A stretch of 64,000 nucleotides of DNA. It comes from CAWFGS01 sp963815535. Lineage in GTDB: Bacteria > Pseudomonadota > Alphaproteobacteria > Sphingomonadales > Sphingomonadaceae. The notes beneath the pieces are model-generated. The model worked only from the letters and a program-made list of their open reading frames with translations. It was not told the DNA's origin and made no database searches. This document shows, one piece after another, positions 17,996 to 28,895 of this stretch (position 1 is the first letter of the stretch; each line of letters opens with the position of its first letter). Made by a program: the position numbers and the translations under genes. The stretch covers positions 310,001 through 374,000 of the forward strand of contig CAWFGS010000003.1 in the NCBI GenBank assembly GCA_963815535.1, read 5' to 3'.

Positions 17996-19545
17996 CCGAT
18001 AATTCCGTGCCCAATTCCCGCCGCACCTTCGCGATCATTTCGCATCCCGATGCCGGCAAGACGACGCTGACGGAAAAGCTGCTGCTGCAGGGCGGCGCGA
18101 TCCATCTGGCGGGCGAGGTCAAGGCGCGCGGGCAGGCGCGGCGGGCCCGGTCGGACTGGATGAAGATCGAGCAGCAGCGCGGCATTTCCGTCACGTCCAG
18201 CGTGATGACGTTCGAGCGGCCCGATGCGGATGGTAACGTCATCACCTTCAACCTGCTCGACACGCCGGGTCACGAGGATTTTTCCGAAGACACCTACCGC
18301 ACGCTGACCGCCGTCGATTCCGCCATCATGGTGATCGACGCCGCCAAGGGGATCGAACCGCAGACGCGCAAACTGTTCGAAGTGTGCCGCCTGCGCTCCG
18401 TCCCGATCATCACCTTCGTCAACAAGGTCGACCGCGAAGGGCGCCCGGTGTTCGAATTGCTGGACGAAATCGCCGACATGCTGGCGCTCGATGTCAGCCC
18501 GCAGATGTTCCCGGTCGGCATGGGCGGCCAGTTCGAAGGCATTCTGGATTACGAGACCGGCGCGGTGGCCCGGCCGGAAGGGCCGTCGAAGGAATTTCTG
18601 GGTAAGCGCGACGCCGATGCGGTGCTGCCCGAGATGTTCGCGGAAGAGGCGGAGCTGGCGCGGATCGGCTATCCCGAATTCGATTTCGATGCCTATCGCA
18701 ACGGCGACCTGACGCCGGTCTATTTCGGCTCCGCGTTGAAAAACTTCGGCGTGACCGAATTGATCGACGCCATCGCGCGCCACGCGCCGCCGCCGCGCCC
18801 GCAGCCTGCCGGCGACGACACGATCAGCCCGGAGCGGGACGAAGTCACCGGTTTCGTGTTCAAGGTGCAGGCCAATATGGATCCCAATCACCGCGACCGG
18901 ATCGCGTTCATGCGGCAGGTGTCGGGCACGTTCAAACGCGGCATGAAGCTGACCCCGTCGGGCCACGGCAAGCCCATCGCGATCCATTCGCCGATCATGT
19001 TCTTCGCCCAGGATCGCGAAATCGCCGACACGGCGGAAGCGGGCGATATCATCGGCATTCCCAATCACGGCACGCTGCGGGTGGGCGATACGTTGAGCGA
19101 GACGAACGATATCCGCTTCACCGGCCTGCCCAATTTCGCGCCGGAGATCCTGCGCCGCGTTCGCTTGCTCGACCCGACCAAGACGAAGCAATTGCGAAAG
19201 GCGCTGGACGATCTGTCCGAAGAAGGGGTGATCCAGGTGTTCTACCCGGAACTGGGCGCGCAGCACATCGTCGGCGTGGTCGGGCAGTTGCAGCTGGAAG
19301 TGCTGATTTCTCGGCTGGCGGCGGAATACAAGGTGGAGGCGGAACTGGAACCTGCCCCCTTCGCCACTGCGCGCTGGCTGAAAGGCCCGGCGGAAGCGAT
19401 GGACGCGTTCGAAAGCGTCAGCCGCGCCAATCTGGCGCGCGACCGCGATGGCGACATGGTGTTCATGGCGAAAAGCCCATGGGACGTGAATTACCAGCAG
19501 GAACGCCACGCCGATCTGACTTTCAGCGCGACGAAAGAGCGATAG
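17992..19545 (+). CDS. prfC: Peptide chain release factor 3
   Basis: GTPase that recycles release factors RF1/RF2 from the ribosome. 517 residues starting with GTG at 17992, overlapping the pheT stop. G1 motif SHPDAGKTTLTEKL, switch region RGISVTSSVM, G3 DTPGHEDF, G4 NKVDREG, then domains II and III through RWLKGP and ending LTFSATKER. The frame is intact over 1.5 kb. The pheT-prfC overlap suggests co-transcription. Confidence 0.95.
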   Translation: MTDNSVPNSRRTFAIISHPDAGKTTLTEKLLLQGGAIHLAGEVKARGQARRARSDWMKIEQQRGISVTSSVMTFERPDADGNVITFNLLDTPGHEDFSEDTYRTLTAVDSAIMVIDAAKGIEPQTRKLFEVCRLRSVPIITFVNKVDREGRPVFELLDEIADMLALDVSPQMFPVGMGGQFEGILDYETGAVARPEGPSKEFLGKRDADAVLPEMFAEEAELARIGYPEFDFDAYRNGDLTPVYFGSALKNFGVTELIDAIARHAPPPRPQPAGDDTISPERDEVTGFVFKVQANMDPNHRDRIAFMRQVSGTFKRGMKLTPSGHGKPIAIHSPIMFFAQDREIADTAEAGDIIGIPNHGTLRVGDTLSETNDIRFTGLPNFAPEILRRVRLLDPTKTKQLRKALDDLSEEGVIQVFYPELGAQHIVGVVGQLQLEVLISRLAAEYKVEAELEPAPFATARWLKGPAEAMDAFESVSRANLARDRDGDMVFMAKSPWDVNYQQERHADLTFSATKER

Positions 19546-19546
19546 G

Positions 19547-20455
19547 ATGACCCAGAGCAAGCTGCCCGAAACCGTTGCCGAACACGCGCCATTGCTCGGC
19601 CCGATGTCGCAGACCTTCATCTCGCAGCGGCTGCGGCTGCATTATTGCGATTGGGGCAATCGCGGCAAACCGCCGCTGGTGCTGGTTCATGGCGGGCGCG
19701 ACCATGCGCGCAGCTGGGACTGGACGGCGCAGGCCTTGCGCGATGACTGGCATGTGATTGCGATGGACCATCGCGGCCACGGCGACAGCGAATGGGTCAG
19801 CGATGGCCGCTACGATGTGAACGACATGGTGTACGACCTGTCGCAACTGGTGCATCAGCTGGGGGTCGGGCCGGTGACGATCGTGTCCCATTCAATGGGC
19901 GGCAACGTCGCGTTGCGTTATGCCGGTGTCTATCCCGACATGGTCCGCAAGGTCGTGGCGATAGAGGGGCTGGGTCCGTCGCCCAAAACGATGGCGGAGC
20001 AGGCGCAGACCCCGTATCCCGAACGCATGCGCGCGTTCATCGAAAAGAAGCGCAAGGCGGCCGGACGCACCCCGCGCCGTTACGATTCGATCGAAGATGC
20101 GTTCGCGCGCATGATCGAGGAGAACTCCTACCTGACCGAAACGCAGGCCCGCCATCTGACGGTGCATGGCATCAACCGTAACGAGGACGGCACGTTCAGC
20201 TGGAAATTCGATCCGCATTTGAATGTCTGGCCGGTCAACGACACGGATCCCGCATTGCTGCACGAAAACTGGGCCGCAATCGCCGCGCCGACATTGTTGT
20301 TGTATGGCGAGGACAGCTGGGCGTCGAACCCGGCGAAGGATGGGCGGCTGGATCATTTCGCAAACGCCGAACTGCAGGTGTTCGAACAGGCCGGCCATTG
20401 GCTGCACCACGATCAGTTCGACCGGTTCATGACCACGTTGCGGGAGTTTCTCTGA
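19547..20455 (+). CDS. Alpha/beta hydrolase
   Basis: 302-residue cytoplasmic alpha/beta-hydrolase. Oxyanion motif HGGRDHARSWDW (about residue 47), MDHRGHGDSEW, nucleophile elbow VSHSMGGNVALRYAG with Ser near residue 110, acid region LLYGEDSWASNP and catalytic His in AGHWLHHDQF. The substrate is not predictable. Its stop overlaps the start of the next gene (TGATG), and it follows prfC by one base, so it may be part of the same transcript. Confidence 0.85.
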   Translation: MTQSKLPETVAEHAPLLGPMSQTFISQRLRLHYCDWGNRGKPPLVLVHGGRDHARSWDWTAQALRDDWHVIAMDHRGHGDSEWVSDGRYDVNDMVYDLSQLVHQLGVGPVTIVSHSMGGNVALRYAGVYPDMVRKVVAIEGLGPSPKTMAEQAQTPYPERMRAFIEKKRKAAGRTPRRYDSIEDAFARMIEENSYLTETQARHLTVHGINRNEDGTFSWKFDPHLNVWPVNDTDPALLHENWAAIAAPTLLLYGEDSWASNPAKDGRLDHFANAELQVFEQAGHWLHHDQFDRFMTTLREFL

Positions 20456-21005
20456 TGGATTTTTTCGACACTCTGAACGACGATCACACTGCGATGCTGA
20501 ACGCGCAGGCCGTGTTTTTCGTTGCGACGGCGGCGGATCGGGGCGCATCAATCTCAGCCCCAAGGGGTATGACGCGTTTCGGGTGCTGGCGCCGGACCGG
20601 GTCGGCTATCTCGACCTGGGCGGGTCCGGCAACGAAACGCACGCCCATCTGCTCGCCGATGGTCGGATCACGATCATGGTGTGCAATTTCCAACAGCCGG
20701 CGTTGATCCTGCGGATCTATGGCACGGGCCGCCCGGTGCTGCCCGCCGATGCCGAATGGGAGGAGCTGGCTAGCCACTTCACCATGATGCCCGGCACGCG
20801 CCAGATTTTCGACATCGCGGTGGACAGCGTGCAGACCAGCTGCGGCTGGGGCGTCCCGGTCATGGAACTGGAGCGGGAGCGCGCCACTTTGACGAAATAT
20901 CACGCGCAGGCGGACCCGGACAGATGGGTCGACAAGATCGGCGACCGCCGCACCAGCATCGATGGGCTGCCCGTGCGCCCCACCGATCGCTATATCGGCG
21001 GATAG
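20455..21005 (+). CDS. Pyridoxamine 5'-phosphate oxidase-like flavin-binding protein (one frame shift)
   Basis: Starts MDFFDTLNDDHTAMLNAQAV and continues, after a shift near 20540, with INLSPKGYDAFRVL, GYLDLGGSGNETHAHL, RITIMVCNF and RIYGTGR. This is the pattern of the PNPOx-like split-barrel family (often annotated pyridoxamine 5'-phosphate oxidase family protein), about 183 residues. Restoring the frame needs one more G in GGGGCGC, or two fewer bases around GGATCGGGG. Enzymatic activity is unproven for this subgroup. Confidence 0.75.
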
Positions 21006-21118
21006 GCTGCCGCTTTTTAGGCAGTTCTGTCCAGAAAGCAGGCAGAGTAAACCGCGCCGGCCCGGTGTGGGGTCATTCCTGGCGGCTCAATTCGCTGCAT
21101 TGCACCATAAATCGATAA

Positions 21119-21134
21119 TGGCACGATAGTTGCG
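21119..21134 (+). promoter_or_regulatory. Sigma54 promoter of glnK-amtB
   Basis: TGGCAC-N5-TTGC at 21119-21133 matches the sigma54 -24/-12 consensus exactly. It lies 79 bases before the PII start. A TTGCACCA word at 21100-21107 may be half of an NtrC site. Nitrogen-limited expression through NtrC is the expected control for this operon. Confidence 0.85.
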
Positions 21135-21211
21135 AAGTTCGTTGTGATCGCGATCCGTTCGGGTCGCTTCACAAGAATTGCGCGAACTTTTCGCATTATC
21201 GGGGGCAGACG

Positions 21212-21550
21212 GTGAAATACATCATTGCCATAATCAAACCATTCAAACTGGACGAAGTGCGCGATGCATTGAGCGCAGTCGGCGTCGCGGGCATGACCGT
21301 AACGGAAGTGAAGGGGTTCGGTCGTCAGAAAGGGCAGACCGAAATCTATCGCGGCGCGGAATACTCCACCAACATGCTGCCCAAGGTGAAGCTGGAGATC
21401 GCGTGCGGTGACGATCTCGCCCCGCAGGTCGTCGAAACCATGCAGCAGACCGGCAGCACCCAATCCATCGGCGACGGCAAGATCTTCGTGTTCGACCTTG
21501 CCTCCGCCACGCGCATCCGCACCGGCGAAACCGGCGACCTGGCGCTGTGA
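21212..21550 (+). CDS. glnK: Nitrogen regulatory protein P-II
   Basis: 112-residue PII protein; binds 2-oxoglutarate and ATP/ADP and blocks AmtB when nitrogen is plentiful. Start is GTG (MKYIIAIIKPFKLDEVRDAL). The T-loop with the uridylylation Tyr is seen as GQTEIYRGAEY, and the C-terminal GDGKIFVFDL signature is intact. Being next to amtB and under a sigma54 promoter it is the GlnK paralogue rather than GlnB. Confidence 0.95.
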   Translation: MKYIIAIIKPFKLDEVRDALSAVGVAGMTVTEVKGFGRQKGQTEIYRGAEYSTNMLPKVKLEIACGDDLAPQVVETMQQTGSTQSIGDGKIFVFDLASATRIRTGETGDLAL

Positions 21551-21583
21551 GCGCCCGCACAACCATCGACAAGGCAGTTCCAC

Positions 21584-22925
21584 ATGATCCGCAAAACCGC
21601 CACACTGGCAATCGGCGCCTCTCGCCTCAGTGATGTTGCGCATCCGCCGCAATGGCGCAGGATGCCGTGGCAGGTTGCCGTGCGCAGAACGCGCCGCCGT
21701 GCGCCAATCCGGGCAACAACGCCTGGATGATGACGGCCACGATGCTGGTGTTGCTGATGATCTTGCCGGGTCTGGCGCTGTTCTATGGCGGGCTGACCCG
21801 GTCCAAGAACATGCTCAGCACCATGACGCAGGTCGGCGGCGCGGCGACGCTCGCGATGCTGATCTGGGTGATGTGGGGCTATTCCACCGCATTCGGGCCG
21901 GAAGGGAACGCGTTCTTCGCTGGGGGAAATATGTTTCTGGCCGGCGATTACGCCCGACAGCACGGCGGCGACATTCAGCGACGAGGTTATCAGCGAATAT
22001 GTCTTCGTCAGTTTCCAGATGACCTTCGCTGCGATCACGGCCGCACTGGTGGTGGGCGCGACGGTGGAACGGATCAAGTTTTCCGCCGTCATGCTGTTCA
22101 CCGCGATCTGGCTGACGATCGTCTATTTCCCCATCGCGCACATGGTGTGGGCCGAAGGCGGGTTGCTGTTCGATATGGGCGCGCTCGATTTCGCAGGCGG
22201 TACCGTGGTGCACATCAACGCCGGCGTATCGGCGCTGGTGCTGGCGATGTTCCTGGGCAAGCGCAAGGGCTATCCCACCGAACCCATGCCGCCGCACAGT
22301 CTGGTGATGACGATGATCGGCACGGGCCTGCTGTGGGTCGGCTGGTTCGGCTTCAATGCCGGGTCCGAACTGGAAGCGGACGGGACCGCCGCGCTGGCCA
22401 TGATCAACACCTTCGTCGCGACGGCGGCAGGGGCGCTGGCCTGGATGCTGATGGAACGGTTCGCCGGGCATAAGGGCAGCGCGCTGGGCTTTTGTTCGGG
22501 CGTCATTGCCGGGCTGGTGGCGGTAACCCCGGCGGCGGGCAACTCCGGACCGTTCGGCGCGATCGTGCTGGGTATCGTCGCATCGGTCGTTGCCTATTTC
22601 GCGGTGGCGAAGCTGAAGGCGAAGCTGGGCTACGACGATGCGCTCGACGTGTTCGGCATTCACGGCGTGGCCGGGATCGTCGGCGCGATCGGCACCGGCA
22701 TCGTCTACCAGCCGGGGCTGGGCGGGCCGGGCGACGGTTCGACCGCGATGGGCGCGCAAGTCTGGATCCAGATCATCGCCGTCGCCGTCGCCATCGCCTG
22801 GGCCGCCATCGGCACCGCGATCGTGGCGGTCATCGTCAAGGCTGATGACCGGACTGCGCGTGACCGAAGATGTCGAACGCGAAGGCCTCGACATCGGCGA
22901 ACATGGGGAGCGCGCCTACAACTGA
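21584..22925 (+). CDS. amtB: Ammonium transporter (four frame shifts)
   Basis: Membrane channel for NH4+/NH3, with an N-terminal signal sequence and 11 membrane helices expected. Readable as 445 residues: MIRKTATLAIG, then MAQDAVAG (signal cleavage), LALFYGGLTRSKNMLSTMTQ, VINAG-type HINAGVSALVLAM, DVFGIHGVAGIVGAIGTG and a C-terminal tail GLRVTEDVEREGLDIGEHGE that contacts GlnK. Frame changes near 21619, 21646, 21951 and 22840; removing one base at each gives an uninterrupted 446-codon gene. Forms an operon with glnK and ends at a strong terminator. Confidence 0.9.
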
Positions 22926-23017
22926 TCGAGTACGACTGACCAACGGTTTGGCGGACCGGGGCAATCTCTCCCGCCCCGACCCGCCACACGATGTTCCTCC
23001 TGCGAACATCACTTGAC

Positions 23018-23050
23018 GGGCCGGGGCTTCATCGCTCCGGCCCTTTTTTT
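23018..23050 (+). terminator. Rho-independent terminator of glnK-amtB
   Basis: A 10-bp stem (23018-23027 with 23034-23043, one G-U pair) with a 6-base loop is followed by seven T residues (23044-23050). It lies about 90 bases after the amtB stop and 10 bases before the 3' end of the convergent GMC gene. Confidence 0.9.
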
Positions 23051-23059
23051 AAGCTGTCG

Positions 23060-24662
23060 TCAGCGCAGCGCTTCTCTCACGAAATCCGCTGCGCGTTCGC
23101 CGATCATGATGCTCGGCGCGTTGGTGTTGCCGGAGACCAGCCGCGGCATGATGCTGGCATCGGCGATCCACAGCCCGTCGACGCCGCGCGCCTTCAACTC
23201 GGGTGTCGACCACGCTGGCGTCGTCGCTACCCATGCGGGCGGTGCCGACCGGGTGATAGACAGTGTCGGCCCGGTCGCGGATCTGACTGTCCAGCGCCTC
23301 ATCGTCGTCCAGATCGATCGGATTGCGGTCCTGCGGATTGTATTTCGCAAGCGACGGTGCATCCGCGATCCGGTGCGACAGGCGGACGCCGCCGCGCAGG
23401 GTGGCGATATCGCGATCGTCGTCGAGGAAATTGGGATCGATGCGCGGCGGCGCGGCGGCGTCCGGCGGAATTCAGGCGTCACCGTACCCCGGCTTTCTGG
23501 GCCGCAGGACGCAGGCGTGAAGGGAAAAGCCGTGGCCCTTCACCTTGGTCGCGGCCGTGATCCTCCAGCACCGCGGGCACGAAATGCCATTGGATATCGG
23601 GCGCCGGCGCATCGGGCATGACTTTCCAGAAACCGCCCGCCTCGGCGTAGGGGGTGGTCATGATGCCGGTGCGCTTGCGGCGATGTTCGACGATCGCCTT
23701 CGCCATGCGGACCGTGCCCTCCATCGACCTGCCGATGAAATCGTTCGATTCGGTGACCAGCTCGACACGTAATCGATATGGTCCTGCAGATCGGCCGCCC
23801 ACTGCCGGGCGGTCGTCCACCACTTCGATGCCCTGTTCCTTCAGATGATCGCCGGGACCGATGCCCGACAGCATCAGGATCTGCGGCGTGTTGAACGCAC
23901 CCGCGGACAGGATGACGCCGCCGCGGGCTGAATATCTCGGTCTGGCCGGGCTTTTTGCCGGCGCGGATTTCGACGCCGGTGACGCGGCCGTCCTCGGATC
24001 ACCAGCCGTTCGACCAGCGTGTCGGTTCGCACGGTCAGATTGGCGCTGTCCTTCAACGGTTCGACATAGGCGCGGGCGGCGGACCAGCGTTCGCCGTTGT
24101 TCTGGGTCACCTGATACATGCCGAAGCCCGCCTGCTTCGCGCCGTTGAAATCGTCGTTGACGGGCAGCTGCAGTTCCGCGGCGCTGTCGATGAAGGCTTG
24201 CGATGCCGCGTTGACAGTGCTTCTGGTCCGACACGAACAGCGGCCCGCCATCATTGTGGTATTCGTCCGCGCCGCGTTCGTTGCCCTTCCGCTTTCTTGA
24301 AATAGGGCAGCACGTCGTCATAGGCCCAGCCGTCGCAGCCCAGTTCGCGCCCAATTGTCGTAATCCCACGAATTGCCGCGAATATAGACCATCGCGTTGA
24401 TCGCGCTCGATCCGCCCAGCCCCTTGCCGCGCGGTTGATAGCCGATGCGGCCGTTCAGCCCCTTTTGCGGGACGGTGTCGAATTTGTAATTCGCCGCGCC
24501 GGATGAACGGCATGAAGCCGGGCGTCTTGATCAGCATGTTGTCGTTGCGGCCGCCGGCCTCCAGCAGGCAGACGCTGCGTGTGCCGTCCACTGCCAGCCG
24601 TCCCGCGGCCGCGCTGCCCGCGCTGCCGCCGCCGATGACGATTATGTCGAAACGTGCTCCAT
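23060..24662 (-). CDS. GMC-family oxidoreductase, choline dehydrogenase-like (about ten frame shifts)
   Basis: FAD-dependent glucose-methanol-choline oxidoreductase. The minus-strand ATG at 24662 has a GGGAG site; the frame is disturbed within the first few codons, then FDIIVIGGGSAGSAAAGRL (dinucleotide fold), GLGGSSAINAMVYIRGN, GGVILSAGAFNTPQILMLSG, VGGDLQDH and the C-terminal NTNAPSIMIGERAADF are all present. Frames switch about ten times (for example near 24509, 24347, 24284, 24219, 23998, 23952, 23804 and 23555), usually by one surplus base. About 530 residues when rejoined, normal length. Substrate unknown: no choline-betaine genes are nearby. Confidence 0.8.
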
Positions 24663-24697
24663 GATCTCTCCCTTTCAGTCTCTTTTTAAGAGGGAGG

Positions 24698-25636
24698 TTA
24701 GGCTGCATCCCTCCGGTCGGCAATCGTGTTGTTCGATGCTTCTTCCTGCTGCCTCAGCCACCGTTCGCGCAAGCGCGGCGGAGTCAGAGATAGGGCGCAT
24801 CGTGCCGCCAGCCCGGTTCGCGCAACAGATAGGACAGCTTGTGCCGCCACGGCGCGCGGGCGATATCGCGCAGCATCGCGACCCATTCGTGAAACACCGC
24901 CCAGATCAGATTGAAACTGCCCAGCTGCGTGACGGTGCCGTAGCGGATGGGAATGGCGTCGTCTTCCCGCTCGAACGTGCCGAACATCCGGTCCCAGACG
25001 ATGAACACGCCGGCATAATTGCGGTCGAGATAGAGGGGATTGGTCGCATGATGGACGCGGTGATGGCTGGGCGTGTTCATCACCGCTTCGAACCAGCGCG
25101 GCATCCGTCCGATCGCCTCGGTATGGATCCAGAACTGGTAGATCAGGTTGAAGCCTGCAACGATGGCGATCATCGCCGGGTGGAAACCAAGCAGCGCCAG
25201 CGGCAGGCGGAATGCGAAGCCCAGCGTGAATGCGCCCGGTCCAGCTTTGGCGTAACGCGGTGCTGAGATTGTAATGCTGGCTGGTGTGGTGGTTGACATG
25301 GCTCGCCCAGAACCAGCGGACCCGGTGGCCCGCGCGGTGAATCCAGTAATAGGCGAGATCGTCCAGCACGAAACACAGCGGCCATGCCCACCACAGCGCC
25401 CACCATTCGGCCCCAAATCGAACAGGCGCCATTCGTACGCCGCGAACAATGCGGCAATGGCGAAGGCCCGCCGTCAATGCGCCCGCCACCGTGCTGCCCA
25501 GGCCCATCGTCAGGCTGACGAAGGTGTCGCGCGTTTCGTAGCTGCGCGGCGAGCGCCGCCACGCCCAGACAATCTCGGCCAGCACCAGCAGGACGAAGGC
25601 CGGAACGGCATATTCGGTGGGCGAAAAATCAGGCAT
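24698..25636 (-). CDS. Sterol desaturase / fatty acid hydroxylase family protein (several frame shifts)
   Basis: Membrane di-iron enzyme family. Histidine clusters are visible: YYWIHRAGHRVRW, ASHVNHHTSQHYNLS and MNTPSHHRVHHATNPLYLDRN, the HX3H, HX2HH and HX2HH-type iron ligands, between hydrophobic segments. The start is taken at MPDFSPTEYAVP (25636). Frames change near 25460, 25410, 25240 and 24795; the C-terminus probably runs through LRERWLRQQEEAS to the stop at 24698. Similar enzymes in sphingomonads hydroxylate or desaturate membrane lipids or carotenoid-type substrates; the actual substrate is unknown. Confidence 0.75.
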   Translation of the reverse strand: MPDFSPTEYAVPAFVLLVLAEIVWAWRRSPRSYETRDTFVSLTMGLGSTVAGALTAGLRHCRIVRGVRMAPVRFGAEWWALWWAWPLCFVLDDLAYYWIHRAGHRVRWFWASHVNHHTSQHYNLSTALRQSWTGRIHAGLRIPPAAGAAWFPPGDDRHRCRLQPDLPVLDPYRGDRTDAALVRSGDEHAQPSPRPSCDQSPLSRPQLCRRVHRLGPDVRHVRAGRRRHSHPLRHRHAAGQFQSDLGGVSRMGRDAARYRPRAVAAQAVLSVARTGLAARCALSLTPPRLRERWLRQQEEASNNTIADRRDAA

Positions 25637-25690
25637 CGCCAGTGGATAGCGCATTCACGCGCTCGCGCCCAAACGTCGGCATTTCTGCCG

Positions 25691-26055
25691 TTAGCGTAAG
25701 CGTCGACCGATCCGAACCGCGCGATCGCCGGTATCGACGGTGATCGTGCCGTGCCGATCGCCGGGTCTGGCGCGAGCCCGGTCGCCCAGAATACGGCCCG
25801 CATAATGCGCGCCATGCGTGCGAACCGCCATGATCGTACCGTCATCGGACCACAGCAAGCGCCGCCCGCCCCTGCGTGTCCAGACCGACATCGCGCGGCG
25901 TAAAATGATCGTCCAGCCGTGCCGCCGCGTCTCTTGCAGCGCTGTTCGTCTTCGATGCGGTGGCCGCGTGTCGGTATCGATGCGCCGGACCACGGCAACG
26001 ATGGCGAGGATCGGCGAGCAGGCGACACTGCCCAGTTGCACGCATCTGCGCGCCC
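25691..26055 (-). CDS. Hypothetical small membrane-anchored protein (frame shifts)
   Basis: Not recognised. Rejoining frames gives about 120 residues: one hydrophobic segment (VACSPILAIVAVV), then a soluble part with RLDDHFTPRDVGLDTQGRAA, LLWSDDGTIMAVRTHGAHYA and GTARITVDTGDRAVRIGR. At least three frame changes are needed, so length and start are uncertain. It follows the DUF442 gene by about 6 bases and probably shares its transcript. Confidence 0.4.
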
Positions 26056-26060
26056 ATGCG

Positions 26061-26540
26061 TCAGGCCGCCGTGCCGCGTGCGGCCAGCATGTCCATCTCG
26101 GTCGGACCGGCGCAACGTCGTAACCGCCGCGCGCTGCCGCTGCGGCAATTTCGTTCAGTGCCATACCGCCATGCGCCATCGCCAGCGCCCACAGCAGGGT
26201 GGATCGCGTGCCGGACCGGCAATAGGCGAGAACCTTTCCCTTCCCGCCGCTCTCTTCCTCGTGCACGGCCTCGCCTGTGGCCCCATACACCGCATCGCGC
26301 ATGGCCACGATCTGCGGTTCGCCCATACCGGAATGGCCGACCGGAATGGCGACATAATCCATTCCCTGCGCCCGCGCCGCCGCCTGCGATCGTCGCGCCA
26401 TCGACCTGACCGGGTTCTTCGCCATCGGGGCGGTTGTTGACGATCAGCGTGACGCCTGCGCCTTCGCCGCCGCCAGATCGTCCACCGTGATTTGCGGGCT
26501 GGCTATCATCGTATCGGTCAGAATGCGGAAATCGGTCATG
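26061..26540 (-). CDS. TIGR01244/DUF442 family protein, phosphatase-like sulfur transferase fold (frame shifts)
   Basis: Starts MTDFRILTDTMIASPQITVDD at 26540 and continues across shifts with TLIVNNRPDGEEPGQ, MDYVAIPVGHSGM, the P-loop signature VLAYCRSGTRSTLLWALA (Cys-X5-Arg, dual-specificity phosphatase/rhodanese-like) and ends MDMLAARGTAA. DUF442 domains also occur fused to beta-lactamase-like sulfur dioxygenases; this is the stand-alone form. Shifts lie near 26462, 26400 and 26260. About 155 residues expected. Sulfide metabolism or phosphatase activity are both possible. Confidence 0.7.
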   Translation of the reverse strand, partial: HDRFPHSDRYDDSQPANHGGRSGGGEGAGVTLIVNNRPDGEEPGQVDGATIAGGGAGAGNGLCRHSGRPFRYGRTADRGHARCGVWGHRRGRARGRERREGKGSRLLPVRHAIHPAVGAGDGAWRYGTERNCRSGSARRLRRCAGPTEMDMLAARGTAA

Positions 26541-26791
26541 GCGGAAAGCTCCGTTCAACTTTGTATATATCGGCGATATTCGCTTTGCAGTGTCATCGAA
26601 ACGACGCAAGTTTTCGCGTAAGACGGACTTGCGAGAATCAAAATGTTCGCAAACGCGCTGGAAATTGCGTTATGAACAGAAGATGTGAGGTGGGATTCGC
26701 GCGCTCTGCGTAACCCGTCTTGTCGGCACCGCTGCCACCCGCGCGCCGGCGAACTGATACTAAGGTGGCGTGACAAGGTACGTGTTGAATT

Positions 26792-27579
<788 letters not shown>

Positions 27580-27610
27580 ACCGGTCACCGGTCAGCCGGT
27601 GCATTCGAAG

Positions 27611-27647
27611 AACGAAGATGGCGGCCCGCGGGTCGCCATTTTTCGTT
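27611..27647 (+). terminator. Rho-independent terminator after the cold-shock gene
   Basis: ATGGCGGCCC (27618-27627) pairs with GGGTCGCCAT (27630-27639) and runs into TTTTT; AACGAA at 27611-27616 and TTCGTT just after extend the stem. It lies 31 bases after the stop codon. Confidence 0.8.
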
Positions 27648-27703
27648 GAAGGGCTGCACGCCTCTCCCTAGACCGAACCACCCTTCCAACAGAAAGCAAC
27701 CCT

Positions 27704-28895
27704 ATGTCGATCACCCCATTGATGCCCGTTTACCCCCGTTGCGGCGTGCGTCCGGTGCGCGGCGATCATTGCCATTTGATCGACGAGGACGGGACGCGCT
27801 ACCTCGATTTCGCCAGCGGCATCGCGGTCAATCTGCTCGGCCATTCGCACCCCGGACTGATCGGTGCGATTCAGGACCAGGCGCAGACGCTGATGCATGT
27901 GTCGCAACCTGTATGGCAGCCCACAGGGCGAACGGCTGGCGCAACAGCTGGTCGATCACACCTTCGCCGATACGGTGTTCTTCACCAATTCGGGCGCCGA
28001 AGCGGTGGAATGCGCGATCAAGACGGCGCGCATCTATCACCAGTCGGCCGGCGACACGCATCGCAACGAACTGATCACCTTCACCAACGCATTCCACGGC
28101 CGCACGATGGCGACCATCAGCGCGTCCAATCAGGCCAAGATGCACAACGGCTTCATGCCGCTGCTGGACGGTTTCAAATATTGCGAGTTCGACGATCTCG
28201 CCGGGGCGCAAGCGTTGATCGGCCCCAACACGGCGGGTTTTCTGGTTGAGCCCATTCAGGGCGAAGGCGGCATCCGCCCGGCCAGCCGGGAATTCATGAC
28301 CGGCCTGCGCGCGCTGGCGGACGAGCATGACCTGATGCTGGTTCTGGACGAGGTGCAATGTGGCATGGCGCGGACCGGCAAATTGTTCGCGCATGAACTT
28401 TACGGCATCGTGCCGGACATTCTCGCCACGGCCAAGGGGATCGGCGGCGGATTTCCGTTGGGCGCCTGCCTCGCCACGGAACAGGCGGCGCGCGGCATGG
28501 TCCCCGGCACGCATGGTTCCACCTATGGCGGCAATCCGCTGGCGATGGCAGCCGGCAGCGCAGTGATGGATGCGGTCGCGAACGACGAATTTCTGGCGGG
28601 CGTAACGGAAAAGGGCGAACGCATTCGCGGGCGGCTGGAACAGTTTATCGGCAATTACCCGGATCTGTTCGATCTGGTGCGCGGCAGCGGCCTGATGCTG
28701 GGTATTCGTATGAAGGTGGAGGCGCGGCCCTTCTTCGTCCATCTGCGCGATCACCATCAATTGCTGACCGTCGCGGCCGGGGATCAGACCCTGCGCCTGT
28801 TGCCGCCACTGGTTATCGGCGACGCGGAGATAGACGAATTCTTCGACAAGCTGTCGGCGGGCACAGCCAGTTTCGCAGCGGCCGAGGCGGCATGA
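27704..28895 (+). CDS. argD: Acetylornithine aminotransferase (one extra base)
   Basis: PLP enzyme of arginine synthesis (N-acetylglutamate semialdehyde to N-acetylornithine). Motifs: YLDFASGIAVNLLGHSHPG, FFTNSGAEAVECAIKTAR, VLDEVQCGMARTGK and the PLP-lysine region ATAKGIGGGFPLGA. The frame slips near 27905: reading TCC AAC CTG TAT (SNLYG) instead of TCG CAA CCT restores 396 residues. The stop overlaps the argF start (ATGA), giving an argD-argF operon. Confidence 0.95.

Noticed and set aside
17701..19620. 639-codon frame opposite prfC
   Set aside because: Same shadow effect; prfC on the other strand is intact with all GTPase motifs.
21005..21035. Hairpin CTGCC-GGCAG near the end of the flavin-protein gene
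   Set aside because: Short stem with the T run in the loop, not after the stem; not a terminator.
23060..24662. GMC gene as a decayed pseudogene
   Set aside because: Protein sequence between shifts is fully conserved, including the C-terminus; no in-frame stop or deletion pattern typical of decay.
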